From Colias croceus (lineage: Eukaryota > Arthropoda > Insecta > Lepidoptera > Pieridae), in the NCBI RefSeq assembly GCF_905220415.1, contig NC_059553.1, positions 6,286,501-6,350,500 on the forward strand: 64,000 bases of DNA. The letters run 5' to 3'. Below the pieces are notes generated by a model that ran no database searches, was not told the DNA's origin, and saw only the letters and a program-made list of their open reading frames with translations. The position numbers and the translations under genes were made by a program. How positions within the stretch are numbered: the first letter of the stretch is position 1; each line of letters begins with the position of its first letter. This document shows, piece by piece, positions 1 through 13,480 of this stretch.

Positions 1-3000
1 TTAAACGTATATTCCAACGTTTAAACTTTAATTACAATTGTATTTTTATACTTTTTAGTTATGTAGTCTATTTGTTATTTCTGATTTCATAACAATAAAA
101 AATGTTATTTTCGTGCAATTGGAAAAAATGAAATAAACTTTTAAGTTTCGACGTGTACGTGCCATAAACAATATGCAAAACCTATCTAAACCTATATACT
201 TATACATCGAAAAAAATAACATAACAAATATTTTTTTGCGCTCACAAATACTACATTTAAAAGCGGCCTGTTAGCCTAGCTCTGAAAATTCGAGTATAGA
301 ATACTACAGACTTACAGAGTACAGATACAGTCCATAAAACATCAATTGGTATCTGTTCTATTTTAAAAACTATTTGTGCTTCGTTAATTGCTTTAAGCAA
401 GCATTTGGCAGATCATTGGTCATTGACACCATTGTTTATATCAAACAATACACCACTTTATTGGCCGTTCCTCTCGAAGTGGTTGTAGGTTATAAAGTGA
501 TTAATTCAGCCTAGAAATGTGGCCGACGATCCATTTAGAATTAGGGTCAAAACAGCCACCCGCGATTGCATCAGACATTTTACAATTGCTATCAGGACTG
601 GATAATTTATGTTTACCACAATGACCAGCTGGGCTATACGCTCGATAAAAATGACACCATCTGCCTGTGACTAATTATTTCTAATTGTACAACAAGGCTT
701 TAAAAGCTTTGAATAGTTTTACGTGAGTTTTAACCGATTCCCCGCATTGCATGGCTAAAAGTAAGCTATTATGTGAAATAAATACAATTTATTACGGAGT
801 GTTTAAAAAATGGCCATTCTATGATCAAAATAGAAATTTAAATATAATTCCAACCTCGCTATGAATATGATAGATCTTAAATCGATATTTATTTTACGAC
901 TTGGAATAACACAGTTCAACGGCGGTTAAAATAGATCGTCTAATATTATGGATATTAAATATCTGTAATCCCTAGTGATCGTCTCTTGCTTTACCATAAA
1001 ATATTCATTATCGGGAATAACTGTCATAACAGTTACCGTCTAATGTTTTCTCACATTATCTTAAGTGCATTGAACCATAGTGGTTGACATGCATATGCGA
1101 CTATCAAAGCATGTTGGGTTATCATTCGTCACTACACGAGTTAAAAATTTACCACCGAGTACATGATTCGGCATCTTCCAAGGCATTTATCAATATTTAA
1201 CTTTCAGTCGACAGTATGAACGAGATTTGTTTTGATTTAATTACAAAGGGTTACTTCTAAATAGCTTCGTTCGTTCGTTCGTTTCAGCCGTGGGACGTTT
1301 TCAGTTTCTATTTCTAAATAGCTTGTATCTTTGTAAATATGTAATAAATTTGTTGTGAGTTGTGACATATCAGCAGCAAATTAAACCTTTTCACCATCGC
1401 TCAACTTAAATAGTACTCAAGAATTCCCATTCTCAAGATGCAGTTAAAAAGCCAATATGCCTTTTATATAATTCAACTTCATAACGTGTAAGTCTCATCG
1501 TCCGTAGGTACTATATCATTGTCGAGCAGTTTTACGAACAAATCAAGCCTGATTGCATGTCAGTAAACCCTTAGGTGTAGTTACTCTCCTACGCGCCTCC
1601 CACTCGAACCAGATTTCCGCAGATTAAAACCGCTCTGTTTTAACTGGATACTTTGTTGATCTTGTAATACCACTTTCCGGTGGGACAATTTGATTAATTG
1701 ATTATAGGTATGTAATACAGTTGAGTTTTAGAGAATTGAATTTTGGGCAAAGTAGTGAATAATAATCTATTGACATCATAAATTCATAATCACTCGTCAA
1801 ACACCACCATCAATACCGTTACTTGCCTTAGAGCTTACAATAATGTTAAAGACATATTTTTATAGCCCAGACCCAGAAGTGATTTGACATGAAGATAGTT
1901 TAAGAACCTGATAAAAATTAAAACTAATTATTAATCATGTGTCTAATGTCAAAAATGTAATCCTCCTTCAGTTTATTTTAGCCCGCTCTCAACGTCTGGC
2001 ATTTTAATCATCGTCACTAATTAATAAGATTTAAAAAACTTGACAACATAAACCATTACCACCCTCTGTCGTGACATACAAATGAATTAGTTAAGCTCCT
2101 GCATGTTTAGGAGGTGGTCATAAATTTGTCAACAGAAGTAATGTTACACTTAAAACTGTGCTTAAAACGTATAGTAATTTGTCAAAAGACATTGTAGACA
2201 TTTTGAATTCCAATGCTATTATTCATGTCGTTTCAGATGTGGGAACTTTTTAACTTTTTAAAACGTATTTGCCATATTTTTGACATGCAGGAAAGGAACA
2301 GCTCCTTTGAGATTGCTTTATTTTGGTTGGACTTTTAAGTTCTAAACAAATTAAAAAAGACAATAGTATAGTTCTGAACAAATAAGGTAGCACTTTGCAA
2401 TTATTTTAAGACAGAATAGATAGTATCGGCTTTACTAAGAAAGTAAAGGAATATCTTACAAATTTTTATCAAATAACGCGTAACATAAGTTTTAAGGTTT
2501 CACCTAGACAATTGTACCCTTTTATCCTCTAAAGAATTGTATTTCAAACCCCTTCCTAAGCTGCTTAGAAAGTCAAGCTGGTCTGTTATTTTAACGCCTT
2601 AGCATAAAAAGACGTTAATATAAAATTACGCTGAACATATGCTAAACATGTTTATATGACAAGGTGGAAATAATTTTATCTAAGTAAATATATTGCTTAA
2701 AACCGAGATTGAAAATAGTTTTCTATTGATTTTCATAATATCAAAGATTGAGAGCATTGGAAATGGAAAAAAGTTATTGGTGCATGTTAACGTAAACCGG
2801 ATCGCAATTATGATTCATATTGTACTTTTTCCGATATTTCAGAAATATCTCTCGACCCCCAAAGAAATGGATTAATCAGGTCAAATTCTCTCGACCTGTT
2901 AATAATTTTAGTTCAATGTTCTAACATTTATTATTTATTTATTTTTTTTATTTGAAAGTAGTAAGTACCTTGGATCATAATAATCTCTGTTAAATAATTA

Positions 3001-4017
3001 TGAATTCATTTTCTGTATATACTTTATACAGAAAATGTCACTATAAAGCGTTTTAATAATCTAGCCGACACGGGGCACCTATATTTCTACTATGTATTTC
3101 TGATTTAAATGTCTCTATTTATAATTTAAAATTAATATTATGAATAGTTATGTCACGAGGTACTAATAAAACAAAAATATCACCAAAACTGGAGATCCAA
3201 TTCAATATTATTTTAAACGAGTAACTGCTTATCCTACGTACAATAAATTAAACCATAACCTACCTAACATAAGATACATTTTGCAATACACTTCGCACTT
3301 ATCTTGGAACATACAAACAATGTGTGCTTGTGAGGATTGTTTGAGTACGGTATCATAGGAACAGCAAGGCAGGAAGCGATTACATCACTGCACAGCCATC
3401 CTATACGTATAATAGTTTTACCTAGATACGTAGTTCTGTTACCATATTCAGTACGTAATAATTTTTAAAACGTCGCATAGAATATGAATATGAAAATGTT
3501 AACGGTGATTGCATATTAAAGTGTTTATTATAATGTATAGGCGTATGCCTTATAGGCAGATATATATAAAATGTTCTATCTGTATTCCTAAATATCGATG
3601 AATGTACTAGTAACTGGATAATAGGTATACCCTATAACTAATATTTTTTCTCACAAGTTTGTTTATTTTTTGAGCATACAATTTAATGTGGCAATAACCA
3701 TTAAATTCCCGCTTAAGGCTCTTCGATAGAGCATGTTGTAAATTAGTTATAAAATAATAGAAGACTCAAGCTGTAGATAGACCACACACGCAGTGTTGTG
3801 GGTCACTGCCAAATGATAGCAAAAAGATACGATGAACATGATAAAAAACGTAAACAAATGTATTTAGTTGCGGACGCCAGTTTGGCATTGATACAGCGAG
3901 CCTTTGATAAGACACGTATTAGCTCAAGTTTTTATAAATTCGAAATGAATGCATCTCTTGTTTAAGATGTTAAAATATATTCTGACGTATTTTTTTTTTT
4001 TCAATGTAATACAATGA
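1..4017. other. Intergenic, nothing recognised
   Basis: AT-rich DNA with only short random frames. A (TTCG)n run near 1266 and a 13-bp hairpin at 3007-3037 are the only structures I noticed. Confidence 0.6.
3007..3037. repeat. 13-bp perfect inverted repeat, 5-nt loop
   Basis: CATTTTCTGTATA at 3007-3019 is the reverse complement of TATACAGAAAATG at 3025-3037. No function is implied by the sequence. Confidence 0.8.
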
Positions 4018-4475
4018 ACTAGCTTTCCGCCCGCGGCTTTACCCGCGTTTTCAAAGAAAAGCCGCATAGTTCCCGTTCCCGTTCCGGGATAAAACCTATC
4101 CTATGTGTTAATCCAAGTTACCCTCTATATGTATGCTTAATTTCATTGTAATCGGTTCAGTAGTTTTTACGTGAAAGAGTAACAAACACACACATTCACA
4201 TTCTCACAAACTTTCGCATTTATAATATTATTGTAGGACTAGATTTCCGCCCGCGGCTTCGTCGCGTTTGCAAAGGAAAACCCGCATAGTTCCCGTTCCC
4301 GTGGGATTTCCGGGATAAAAACTATCCTATGTGTTAATCCAAGTTACCCTCTATATGTGTGCTAAATTTCATTGTAATCGGTTCAGTAGTTTTTACGTGA
4401 AAGAGTAACAAACATCCATACATTCATACATCCATACATCCATACTTACAAACTTTCGCCTTTATAATATATATT
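4018..4475 (+). repeat. Two tandem copies of a LINE/SINE 3'-end repeat
   Basis: Copies at about 4018-4237 and 4238-4475 share the order CCGCCCGCGGCTT, CATAGTTCCCGTTCCCG, CTATCCTATGTGTTAATCC, CGGTTCAGTAGTTTTTACG and a TTTATAATAT end. The second carries a (CATCCATA)n-like simple repeat before the end. This layout is common in lepidopteran RTE-type elements and dependent SINEs; family assignment is tentative. Confidence 0.75.
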
Positions 4476-6702
4476 AAGATTAAGATATTAAGATTAAATA
4501 AAACTCATTCGATACTCTCACACGCTACAAACAATGGCTACAAAATAATTGTTTAATTTTTGCAAAACCAATGCTTCTACAGCTAATAGTAGCATCTGTA
4601 ATTACGAACTAAACTGATAAAGGTGAATTTCGTTATCGCGTAAGTGTATGGATTATGGGTTCGCGTGTTCAACAGGATCGGTGAGAACGTAGCCTTAATT
4701 ACTGGCTTACGTTTAGCGATAAGCCAACCTAAAGACTACATTAATCGTACACGTTATAATATTATAGAAAGCAATATTCAGGATCTAACCAATAGAGGTA
4801 TTAATTTTGAAATTTATGCTATGTTTAAACAATTCAATTCAAAATTTACGTAGGTAATCGTCGATTTATAGTCAAATCTAGGAAGAATACAAAAGTGTTA
4901 TAATAACTTTTGTTCTGTTCCTCAGATTGGTCCTTGTCGCAAATTATATCTGCAAATTAATTGTATGTTGGGTTTATAGTGGCAAAAATAAGAAACATAA
5001 ATGCCAAGGGCACTCGCGATGGCTGCAACCCGCTGAATCATTTATAATGATAACTCCAATGAACACTGGGTTCGTACCTCTCATTCCATGCAAAAATGCT
5101 GAGGGAATATACTCCTAAAAAGCTTTTGTGCGTAGTTTCTTTGAATTCCCACTTCAGGTCACCTCCGGGAGATGGGTGACCTTTTTCACAATGGCCAATT
5201 TCATTTCAACACATGTGCTTTGAAATCCCGACGTGTGTGGGGTCTTAAAGAATTTAATAAGATTTGAATACGGGGCGCACGTAACGAAGTCTTTTCAACC
5301 CTTTCCCCTATGATAATAATAACATTGGGTTTAAATATTTAGCCAAATGTTTGCACCGACATTTTATTACCTCGATAACCTCGTTTGGAAATCATTCGGC
5401 GCCGAGTTCACCCCATACAATTTTATTCATACTAGTCAGTGCTTCTGAATTATATTATAATATTATGGGAACTAGGCACTGTTAACGAATTCATAAAAAA
5501 ATAAGTAATTATGTTTAATAAAAAAAAAATTAATACCACGTTTATTGTTTCAGGTCAATTACAATAAGTAGAGAAACCATTTTTACACGGTAAGTAATTA
5601 AGTTACTTAAGTTATTACTTGCATAAAAATAATACTGCAATCGTCGTAAATGTCGCTCCTAAGTGTAGTTTCAATTTAATTTACGCTGCAAGTTTTATTT
5701 ATTGGTTTGTAAAGTTCTAGAGATAATGCTGTTGCAAAAAATAATCTAATTGTAAATTTTCTTGTAGAAAAGTATGTCTGGGAGGGTAATAAGACGCATT
5801 TTTTGTCTTTTCGCAAATTTTAATTACACTAGTATTTCAAACAGTAAAATATTTTTAGGAGCACAAATTTAATTCAGCTGAATAAACAGAATAACGAATT
5901 ATTTAAAACAACAGAGCAAAAATTTAATTTAGGGCAAAAGGAGAGTGCTCAGCATCACAAACTCAGCACTGAATTCTTTAATGTTTTACGTAACTTACTA
6001 AATTACTTCCCTAGTGTTCAGTTAAATGTAGCACAGCTTTTACTCGTTTCATAAAAGATACGGCCCGGTTTCTTTACATCTGCTTTTTGCTTCACTATCT
6101 TTTATTCATCTCGTCTTCGTAATGAACTTTATATTAAGTTTTCCACAACTTATTCTTTATGTCACTCAACTAAAATACGGATAATTTTACGCTGAAATCC
6201 GTTGAAAGTTTACAAGTTTAGGGGTTAAAGTTGAGCCTTCAGTTGTTCTTTATCGCGGTCTAACTTCGAGATTACCCTCGTTCGCGTGTCTAATGGACGG
6301 CGAAAAACGTGTCTGCGATGTCCCTTTTAATCAGCAATTTAATGGAGTCGAGCGGCTTTGTGCTGTGAGTACAAATAAGTTGGTAAAGCAATTACAATTG
6401 ACGTGATTGAAGACTTATAAATTTTTATTGCGGCACGGAATGCTAGATGAAACGACTAAATGGATTAATTAATCAGTGTTTGTGCATGATCCGATCGAAT
6501 GTGTTTGTAAAACTGAATGAAGCAAAATAGTGGACTAGTTCGCCACCAGTTTTTAGCATGCAATCGCGTTTTTGATAATATGTACATAATTATTATGTTC
6601 AAATAGTTATAACTTACAGAAACGAGATGTTAATAAACGTGTCAATGCTCATCGCTCAGTTCATTATCAAGGTATAAGTTTTAATCACGCAATTATATAA
6701 TA
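4476..6702. other. Intergenic, nothing recognised
   Basis: Open frames at 4644 and 4927 have no recognisable protein features. The rest is AT-rich DNA without structure I can interpret. Confidence 0.55.
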
Positions 6703-6893
6703 CAGCTTACCGCCCGCGGCTTCGCCCGCTTTGTCTAAAACCTAATAAATTATATACTAAAACCTTCCTCTTGAATCAATCTATCTATATTAAAAAAACC
6801 GCATCAAAATCCGTTGCGAAGTTTTAAAGATTAAAAGCATACAAAGGGACATAAGGACAGAAAAGCGACTTTGTTTTATACTATGTAGTGATA
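6703..6893 (+). repeat. LINE/SINE 3'-end type fragment
   Basis: Starts AGCTTACCGCCCGCGGCTTC, then CATCAAAATCCGTTGCGAAG and GGACAGAAAAGCGACTTTG. It has the same architecture as the 4018 copies but a different family. Confidence 0.6.
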
Positions 6894-8399
6894 AAGCAAT
6901 GACTCGTAATAATTATTGTAATACAGTAAATAAATAATCCATGTATTTTGTAATCTATTTAAAAGAGTTGTATTATATTCGTGATGAGGTTAAAAGATCA
7001 AAATGCGGTCAAGTAACTTGTAAAATATACGAATGAATAAATTTTTTATCAAAATACATCAACAATGTACTTCTTAGCTAATTTGACATTCATAGTGCTC
7101 GAACATTTGTTTATCTTTACATCAGCATCCGCTGATACGATAAGAAATGTTACATTCGCATTATAAATAACTAAAACATCCGGTCAAATGTAAATATGTA
7201 CAGGCAAAGTTTAAAAGCCGGTCTTGGCAAGAAAAGTTTTACTATAACCTTATCACTCGATGTCTGAACAGCCATAAAACTTATTAAACTTCGTAAGACA
7301 CAAGGAATAAATAATGACTTTGTGTTCTTTTATTCCAATTTTCACGGCTATAAAATATTCCCTACCGACGTTCATGGTCGAAAGAGTCATTGAAATGTTT
7401 AATATTTTGATTTCTCTATACAGTGGCATAATATAAATGAGTATACTGTCACGCTATGTATATTAATTATTATTTGCAACTTAGTTGTAGAGTCAAGGAA
7501 AGTAATCCGCTAGGAATAACAGCTTTGTTACACGAGGTCAAATTAACAATTGTTGGATCGTGTGCTTCAGAAATTACATTGAATATACCCAAGGGTTTAA
7601 GAACTCACAAGGTTACGGTATATAAAAGGAAAGACGAGTATATCGTTGAGGGCAAATACATGAGTCTAGATCGGAAAGCCGAGCCATGATCGTATTTGCG
7701 CAAACCAAATACAATCCTTACATTAAAGTGAGTGCTGTCGAGATGATGTATAAAGACGGGATAGCAAAAGCATTATAATGCTGGAGTAATAGGAAAAGAT
7801 AAAATACGGAAAGGTATTTAAAAGAAATATAAGCGGATATAAAAAGATACCTACAAAGAACTAAGAAATATTATTATCAAACCATCGAGTATCAAACCAG
7901 GATAAAGATTATTTTAACTGTAAACATCTAAACTTACGTAATACGTGTTATATACGCATTGATATGTTCCTACTTGTATAACACAGAGAGGCTATTAAAA
8001 CAAATTCCAAGTATAGTTTTCTCTAATCTAGTTTTAATTGCACATGTATGAACGAATATTGCATTCCACCAAATTAATTGTCTGATAACCGCTTTCGATT
8101 GTTTCTCGCCTAGAAGTAACAAAATGTTTGGACACTCGCCAAAGATAAGACTTGTGACCTAGAGGTAGATAAACAGTGTCTGTGGCTGCGAGTGATAAGA
8201 CAGATTTGTCACATTATATCACTTATGTCCGCATCAATTTCTTAGATTTAGATCATTTATAATAATTACGCACGGGCGTTATTCAAAACATGAAGATATT
8301 AAAGAATAGATCATGTGTATGATTTAAATGAACTTTACACCGTAAATTAAATGCTGTCACTTATTTCTTTATTACACTGTATACGTCTTTAACCCGACC
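6894..8399. other. Intergenic, nothing recognised
   Basis: No coding frame with recognisable features was found here. The 77-codon frame at 7456 lacks any family hallmark. Confidence 0.5.
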
Positions 8400-8990
8400 C
8401 CCTAGATGCTGTCAACTATCCTTACTGTACCATCACAGAAATATTTAATAATATTTTGCATGTACACAAAAGCTCCGACTTACACACAAGAGTAGGAGAT
8501 AGACACGATTATGGCACAAGGAACAGGAATAGAATTGAAATGCCATTTTTCCGATTAGCTAAAGTTAAAAATTCATTTATGGGTCAAGGTATACGCTTTT
8601 ACAATAGAATTCCTCACAATATTAAAGAGTTTAGTAGTTCTAAATTTAAAACATATATAAAAAATGTATTAGTTCAGAGAGCGTACTACAATATTCAGGA
8701 ATATATGGACGATAAAAACCCATGGAGGGTTGTCGCGTAAAAACCACAAGACAGTTCATTGGCATATTATGATATATTATGTAGTTAGATATAAGTTTCA
8801 TATATTGTAATATTTACATGATTTTAAAAGAGCAACTATGGAGTTTCTTGCCGATTCTTCTCCATAGATCACTGCTTTCCGAATCGGTGGTAAATGTTAA
8901 AATAATTATGTAATGACGATTCGAAAGTGCTACTAAATAGTAGTCTAATTGAATAAATGAATGTTTGAGTTTGAGTTTGAGTTTGAGTTT
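8400..8990 (+). mobile_element. 3' end of a CR1/Jockey-group non-LTR retrotransposon
   Basis: The frame at 8456-8740 encodes the tail of a LINE reverse-transcriptase protein: it has the order HDYGTRNRNR, FFRLAKVKNSFMGQGIRFYN and an end with AYYNIQEYMDDKNPW, a pattern widespread in insect LINE polyproteins. The 3' UTR ends in GAATAAATGA followed by (TTTGAG)n at 8964-8990. The 5' part including the polymerase core is missing, so the copy is 5'-truncated and dead. The left edge is approximate. Confidence 0.75.
8964..8990 (+). repeat. (TTTGAG)n LINE tail
   Basis: About four and a half hexamer units at the 3' end of the LINE fragment, probably its 3' terminal repeat and not an independent microsatellite. 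Confidence 0.8.
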
Positions 8991-11900
8991 ATCATGGTAA
9001 AGACAGTCAGTCAAGTTATTTTAAATTGAAAATTCCTTCCTCTTAAGAAACTTCGCTCACTGCACTCGCTTCCTGATGTTTTTACGCGGCTTGAACAATT
9101 AAACACTAAACTGGCTCTTGAAGATAAAAAAAGATTTATGTTCCGACTCACGAAGTTAATTGCTATCTCACTTTTTCCTATCTGTTAACGTCCAATTAGA
9201 GAAGGATAGATTCATATTAGTATAGTTTAAAAAATGTTAGGTCCTTAGAAGCAAGTTTTCTAAGAACTTCCATTTTAGACGCTACCGGCTTTACTAACAT
9301 GTCTGTGGCTAAATATGGCATCCAGTTCTTCGATTCAGTTATGTGGTATTAAATATTTTAAGCACCTTGTTTAAAACTGCATGCAGATAGATCCAAAAAT
9401 ATAAATTCTTATTCTTTATCTACCTATAACATTTACTCATATGTTTGAATACATATCATATTTTTTTAATGTTTATGAAATGTTACTTAAAAATTCAATT
9501 CATTCCATGCCCCATTTCGTGACGTGACCTTGGCAATATAACTTTGATACTTCCAACACTACCGTCATATTTTTGTCATTCTGAAACATTTTCAAACAAT
9601 AGTTTCAACAATACTTACTCAATGGGTCGCACCACAATGCTCGACGAAGTTTACAAATAGAGAAAATCAAGGATTGTTTTGCCTCCACAGAGCTTTAGGT
9701 CGCCTGAGTCATCGGCTATTTTGAGATCTTTGATGTGTAAACGATGATTTATATTTTATACAAACCATGTGCAAATGAATTTTCATTGATATACGAATAA
9801 TGTACACAATCTTTCTTTAATACATATTTCATGTTTGCTCGATAAATTGGCACGTGCAGGCATTTGACTAATGATGGATGTTCTATGAAATCCTCCAAAC
9901 TTCGATACTGCTAAACTACACGCTAAAGTAAATTCATGTTCGATGATGGATATTTCGCTAATGATAGTAATTATAGACCTCCCGAAGAAACAAGCCCTTG
10001 ATACATCGTTCCGTACCCACTTGAACTAATTACCGTCGACCAGACCTAAATAGTTAGCCCGCTTTATTTCTACAGTGGAAGTTCTACAGTTCTCTTCGCT
10101 GGAACTCCAGTGAATGCTTTTGAGCGTGTGTTGTACATCCTGCTCATTCAAATTATGCGTGTAACATCCATGTGTTTTACGGTGTGACATATTTGTACTA
10201 TTAAGTCTACTTCATATACTGTGTAAACTGTAAACATGTAAACTGCATCAGGAATATATATCAGCGAAACAGCGACCAATGACCACATTACCATAAGTGT
10301 ATTATAATATATCGTGCAAAGCAATAAAGAATCATTAAAATATCAATTGTGACAAATAAATTGGAACACTGCAATAAAAAAATGCCAAGTAATAATTACT
10401 TGTAAATGTATAATGTATCTAGGAAGCACAATTAGGGCGTCAACATATTAGCATCGTTGTGACAATTCAGTGCATCGCCGTTTAGAAATTAGAACCAATT
10501 AAAAGGCGGGTATCTATGAACGTATATCGTTTAATCAATGCGATCGCAAGTGAGCTGAGGTCAATGACACTAGATACGTAAGTATTCTAGCTCCAGTTAA
10601 TGAATACGTTAGCTTTGAACTAATTAGGTAGCGTTTTGACGATCATGTCTAAGTTATGTAAGATCAAATAATCTTATACAAATTTTATGTTAATTAATAC
10701 AGTATCAAATGTTGATTTTTATTCTACTAAACTTGAATTTTTATGAGTTTTCTTTATTCAATTTCTTCTTTCTTTTATTGTTCAATATTCAATTGCGTGA
10801 AAATAATAGCTTTATAATTTATTTAATAAGGTTATTGGTGTTTTACGAATATAAATTTGAACTTAATTTACGAATACGATATTTATAGCATATTATCTAT
10901 TCTCTCTATTATAAAATCGATGGTTGAAACAATTATGAAAATAAAACACGTTCACAACTCATTCCATTAAATCCAACAATGAAATATTAAAGCAACTCTA
11001 TTGGCTTAAATTAATGTGTATGAAACTCATGGCAGTGTTTACATGAGCTATTCAAATATCTGGGTCGCGATGATTGGTGCAACGCCTGAATTGCCACCAA
11101 CAATGGTTAAGCTCAGTCATCAGTGGGCCTTTGTCTTATCCATTACTGGCTAATCCTGACTTTGATGGATTCCTGGACGAATTCGTTGTTCTATTCAGCA
11201 TTATTGTGTAGTAATTGTGATGTTAGTATGCGAAACCTGGATATACAAGATAGGCCTAAAAAGGGTGAAAATGTTACCTTTACTGTCTTGTTTTACGAAA
11301 AGAAATGTATATTTCACATAAATACGTAATCTATAAAAAGTGAAACGTAAGAAACAGCGTACAGATGGACAGGAAACCCAAAAAAGAAATAAAATCCATT
11401 AACAAGCGTGATTTATGCGCGGCTTAATCGCAGTTCAGCCGAGCTGAAACGCAATATTAGCGTATAACCGGGCGTTATCGTTCAGACCTACACGATTCGG
11501 AATAACGCAAAACAGCGCCTACTAATATCACTAATCCGGCAGTCAGCTTGAAAAATGTCCCGCCATTCGTTTGCATACAATAACCGGTTGTGAATAGCAT
11601 GGGCGGAACGTGCCTCGCTCGAGCCACGCTTAGGGTATTACACACATTTTACTTAAAGCTCACGTGACCATTTCCCACACAGCATATGCAGGTCCACGTA
11701 TATTTAGGTGAGGCAGGAAACGTTTTCTCAACTGTTTTAATTTCGTCGCGTCGCTACGTCCTGTTTTTTGCCGAGAAGCCGTGGAAGGAGCAACGCGAGC
11801 GACCCAGTACGCTTGCATTATTACAGATTCATATCTGCAACATTTGCAAACGTGTCACGTTAGCATAAAAGAACCGACTACTAAAAGCACGCAACAATAT

Positions 11901-12589
11901 TTTACATTTGAACATTTACAAGTATTTTCTGACTGCCCTTGTACAATCCTATTTCGGATTTCCTGTCGTAGAAATTTACTTAAAATATTTGCTCGATCTT
12001 GAGCTCATTTGCAGAGAAATACCTCTGCGTAAATGCACAGAAAAACGGAGTAGTACATGTTTGTAAAGCTGATGTCTCGAGAGCCCGGGAATCCGCATTC
12101 ATGAGCACCTCGCTAAACCATTCGCGTACGACGAATCTAGTTTCCTTAAATGCAAAGAAAGGTCGCCGCCCTGATAAGGACGTACGTAATTCGCATGCAC
12201 AATCTTAACTTCCCTGTTAAATATGCGATTTTGTAACCGTTGTGCTATTTTGCGTAGAACAAACGAAGTCAGATTACTTTTTGTTGTTACGTAGATTACA
12301 ATGAACGTAAGGAATAATAGTATATTCAAAGTTGGACAATGCGGCGACCGCTATTCTGCGGCTGCAGCATATGGACGTTTCTCGTGTTTCGTTGTCGCTC
12401 GCAAACCAGCCGGCGTTCGGGAAACCAATAAAACAATTGTGTATTTTGTTTGCGTCTCTCTTCATGCAGCCTTCCCTTATGTGTAAGAATTTAAAAATAA
12501 CAACAGCTGGTTAGTTCATAAATAATGCGTTTTAATTTGTTTAAATTTCTTTGTATTTCTAATTTGTAAAATGTTTTAAGTGAAACAAA
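8991..12589. other. Intergenic, nothing recognised
   Basis: The GC-richer part at 11400-12480 has overlapping short frames on both strands but none shows domain features, codon bias or splice logic that I can support. Confidence 0.5.
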
Positions 12590-13480
12590 ATATGATTTTT
12601 TGCACGCCTCATAAGCGAAGCGTTGAGGTGGGTACTACTGTCACTTCGCGCAAAACATCTGATTTTTCAAACTTAAAATGTCTTTATGTATCATACATTT
12701 CACTTGTAAGATAATACATACACAAACATATTAAGAAAAAACACTATTTTAACATTCATGATATTTTTGATGTCATTTTTGTTATTTAAACTAGTTAAAA
12801 AACAGTTTAAAAAAGTTCTGTCTTGGACGTCCGTGTGTCTGTATGTGCGGAGGATTTTCTTGTTAACATGATAGCGACCGAAATACTTTACTAATCGAGT
12901 CTTTTTTTTTTCTCTTACGCTTGAGTATGCTCAGGAATAGAACCCTTTCATTTTTCAGGGTCTGATTCGATGTGGTTTAATTGTTATTAAATAAACAAAA
13001 AAAAAATATCGACTGTTCTCCATAATTTTAGTATATATATATTATATTCTTTATTTTATTTTATTTTTTTTTATATTTATAGTGTACTCAAAATTCACCA
13101 TTATAAACTCGATTCTTTATACTATAAGCCAAGGTTTAAAAAAATAAGTTGGTAGTCAGTCCCTTAAACCTGCGCAGTTTCACATCTAGGTGGGGCCACA
13201 AGAAAAATAGCTCAATTATTACGGTAGGTACCGCTTTCTTTACTTTTCCAACTGTTTTATTTTATTTCTTTTTTATATTTATAGTGTACTCTTTATAAAT
13301 AATCAATTTTATTGTAAAGGATGAGATGTTTAGTTCAGTTATTTCGGAATGATTTATGTGCTGCGCTCTATTTTTTATTTATTTTTAGCGCAGTAGCCAC
13401 GCGTCTTCTTTTAGCTTCGGTTTCCCATCTAGAACTAGACGGGGTTTTTTTCTAGCAAAACATGCAATTTACAAAATAGG
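12590..13480. repeat. Possible interspersed repeat of unknown class
   Basis: A block with GCACGCCTCATAAGCGAAGC near its start, CTTGGACGTCCGTGTGTCTG in the middle and TTCCCATCTAGAACTAGACG near its end. Its composition differs from the flanks. It contains an internal direct repeat, TTATATTTATAGTGTACTC, at 13071-13089 and about 13273-13291. I feel it resembles repeats of other Lepidoptera but cannot name a family. Confidence 0.3.

Noticed and set aside
12099..12514. Cluster of 60-76 codon frames on both strands
   Set aside because: They overlap mutually and none shows domain features or coding bias.
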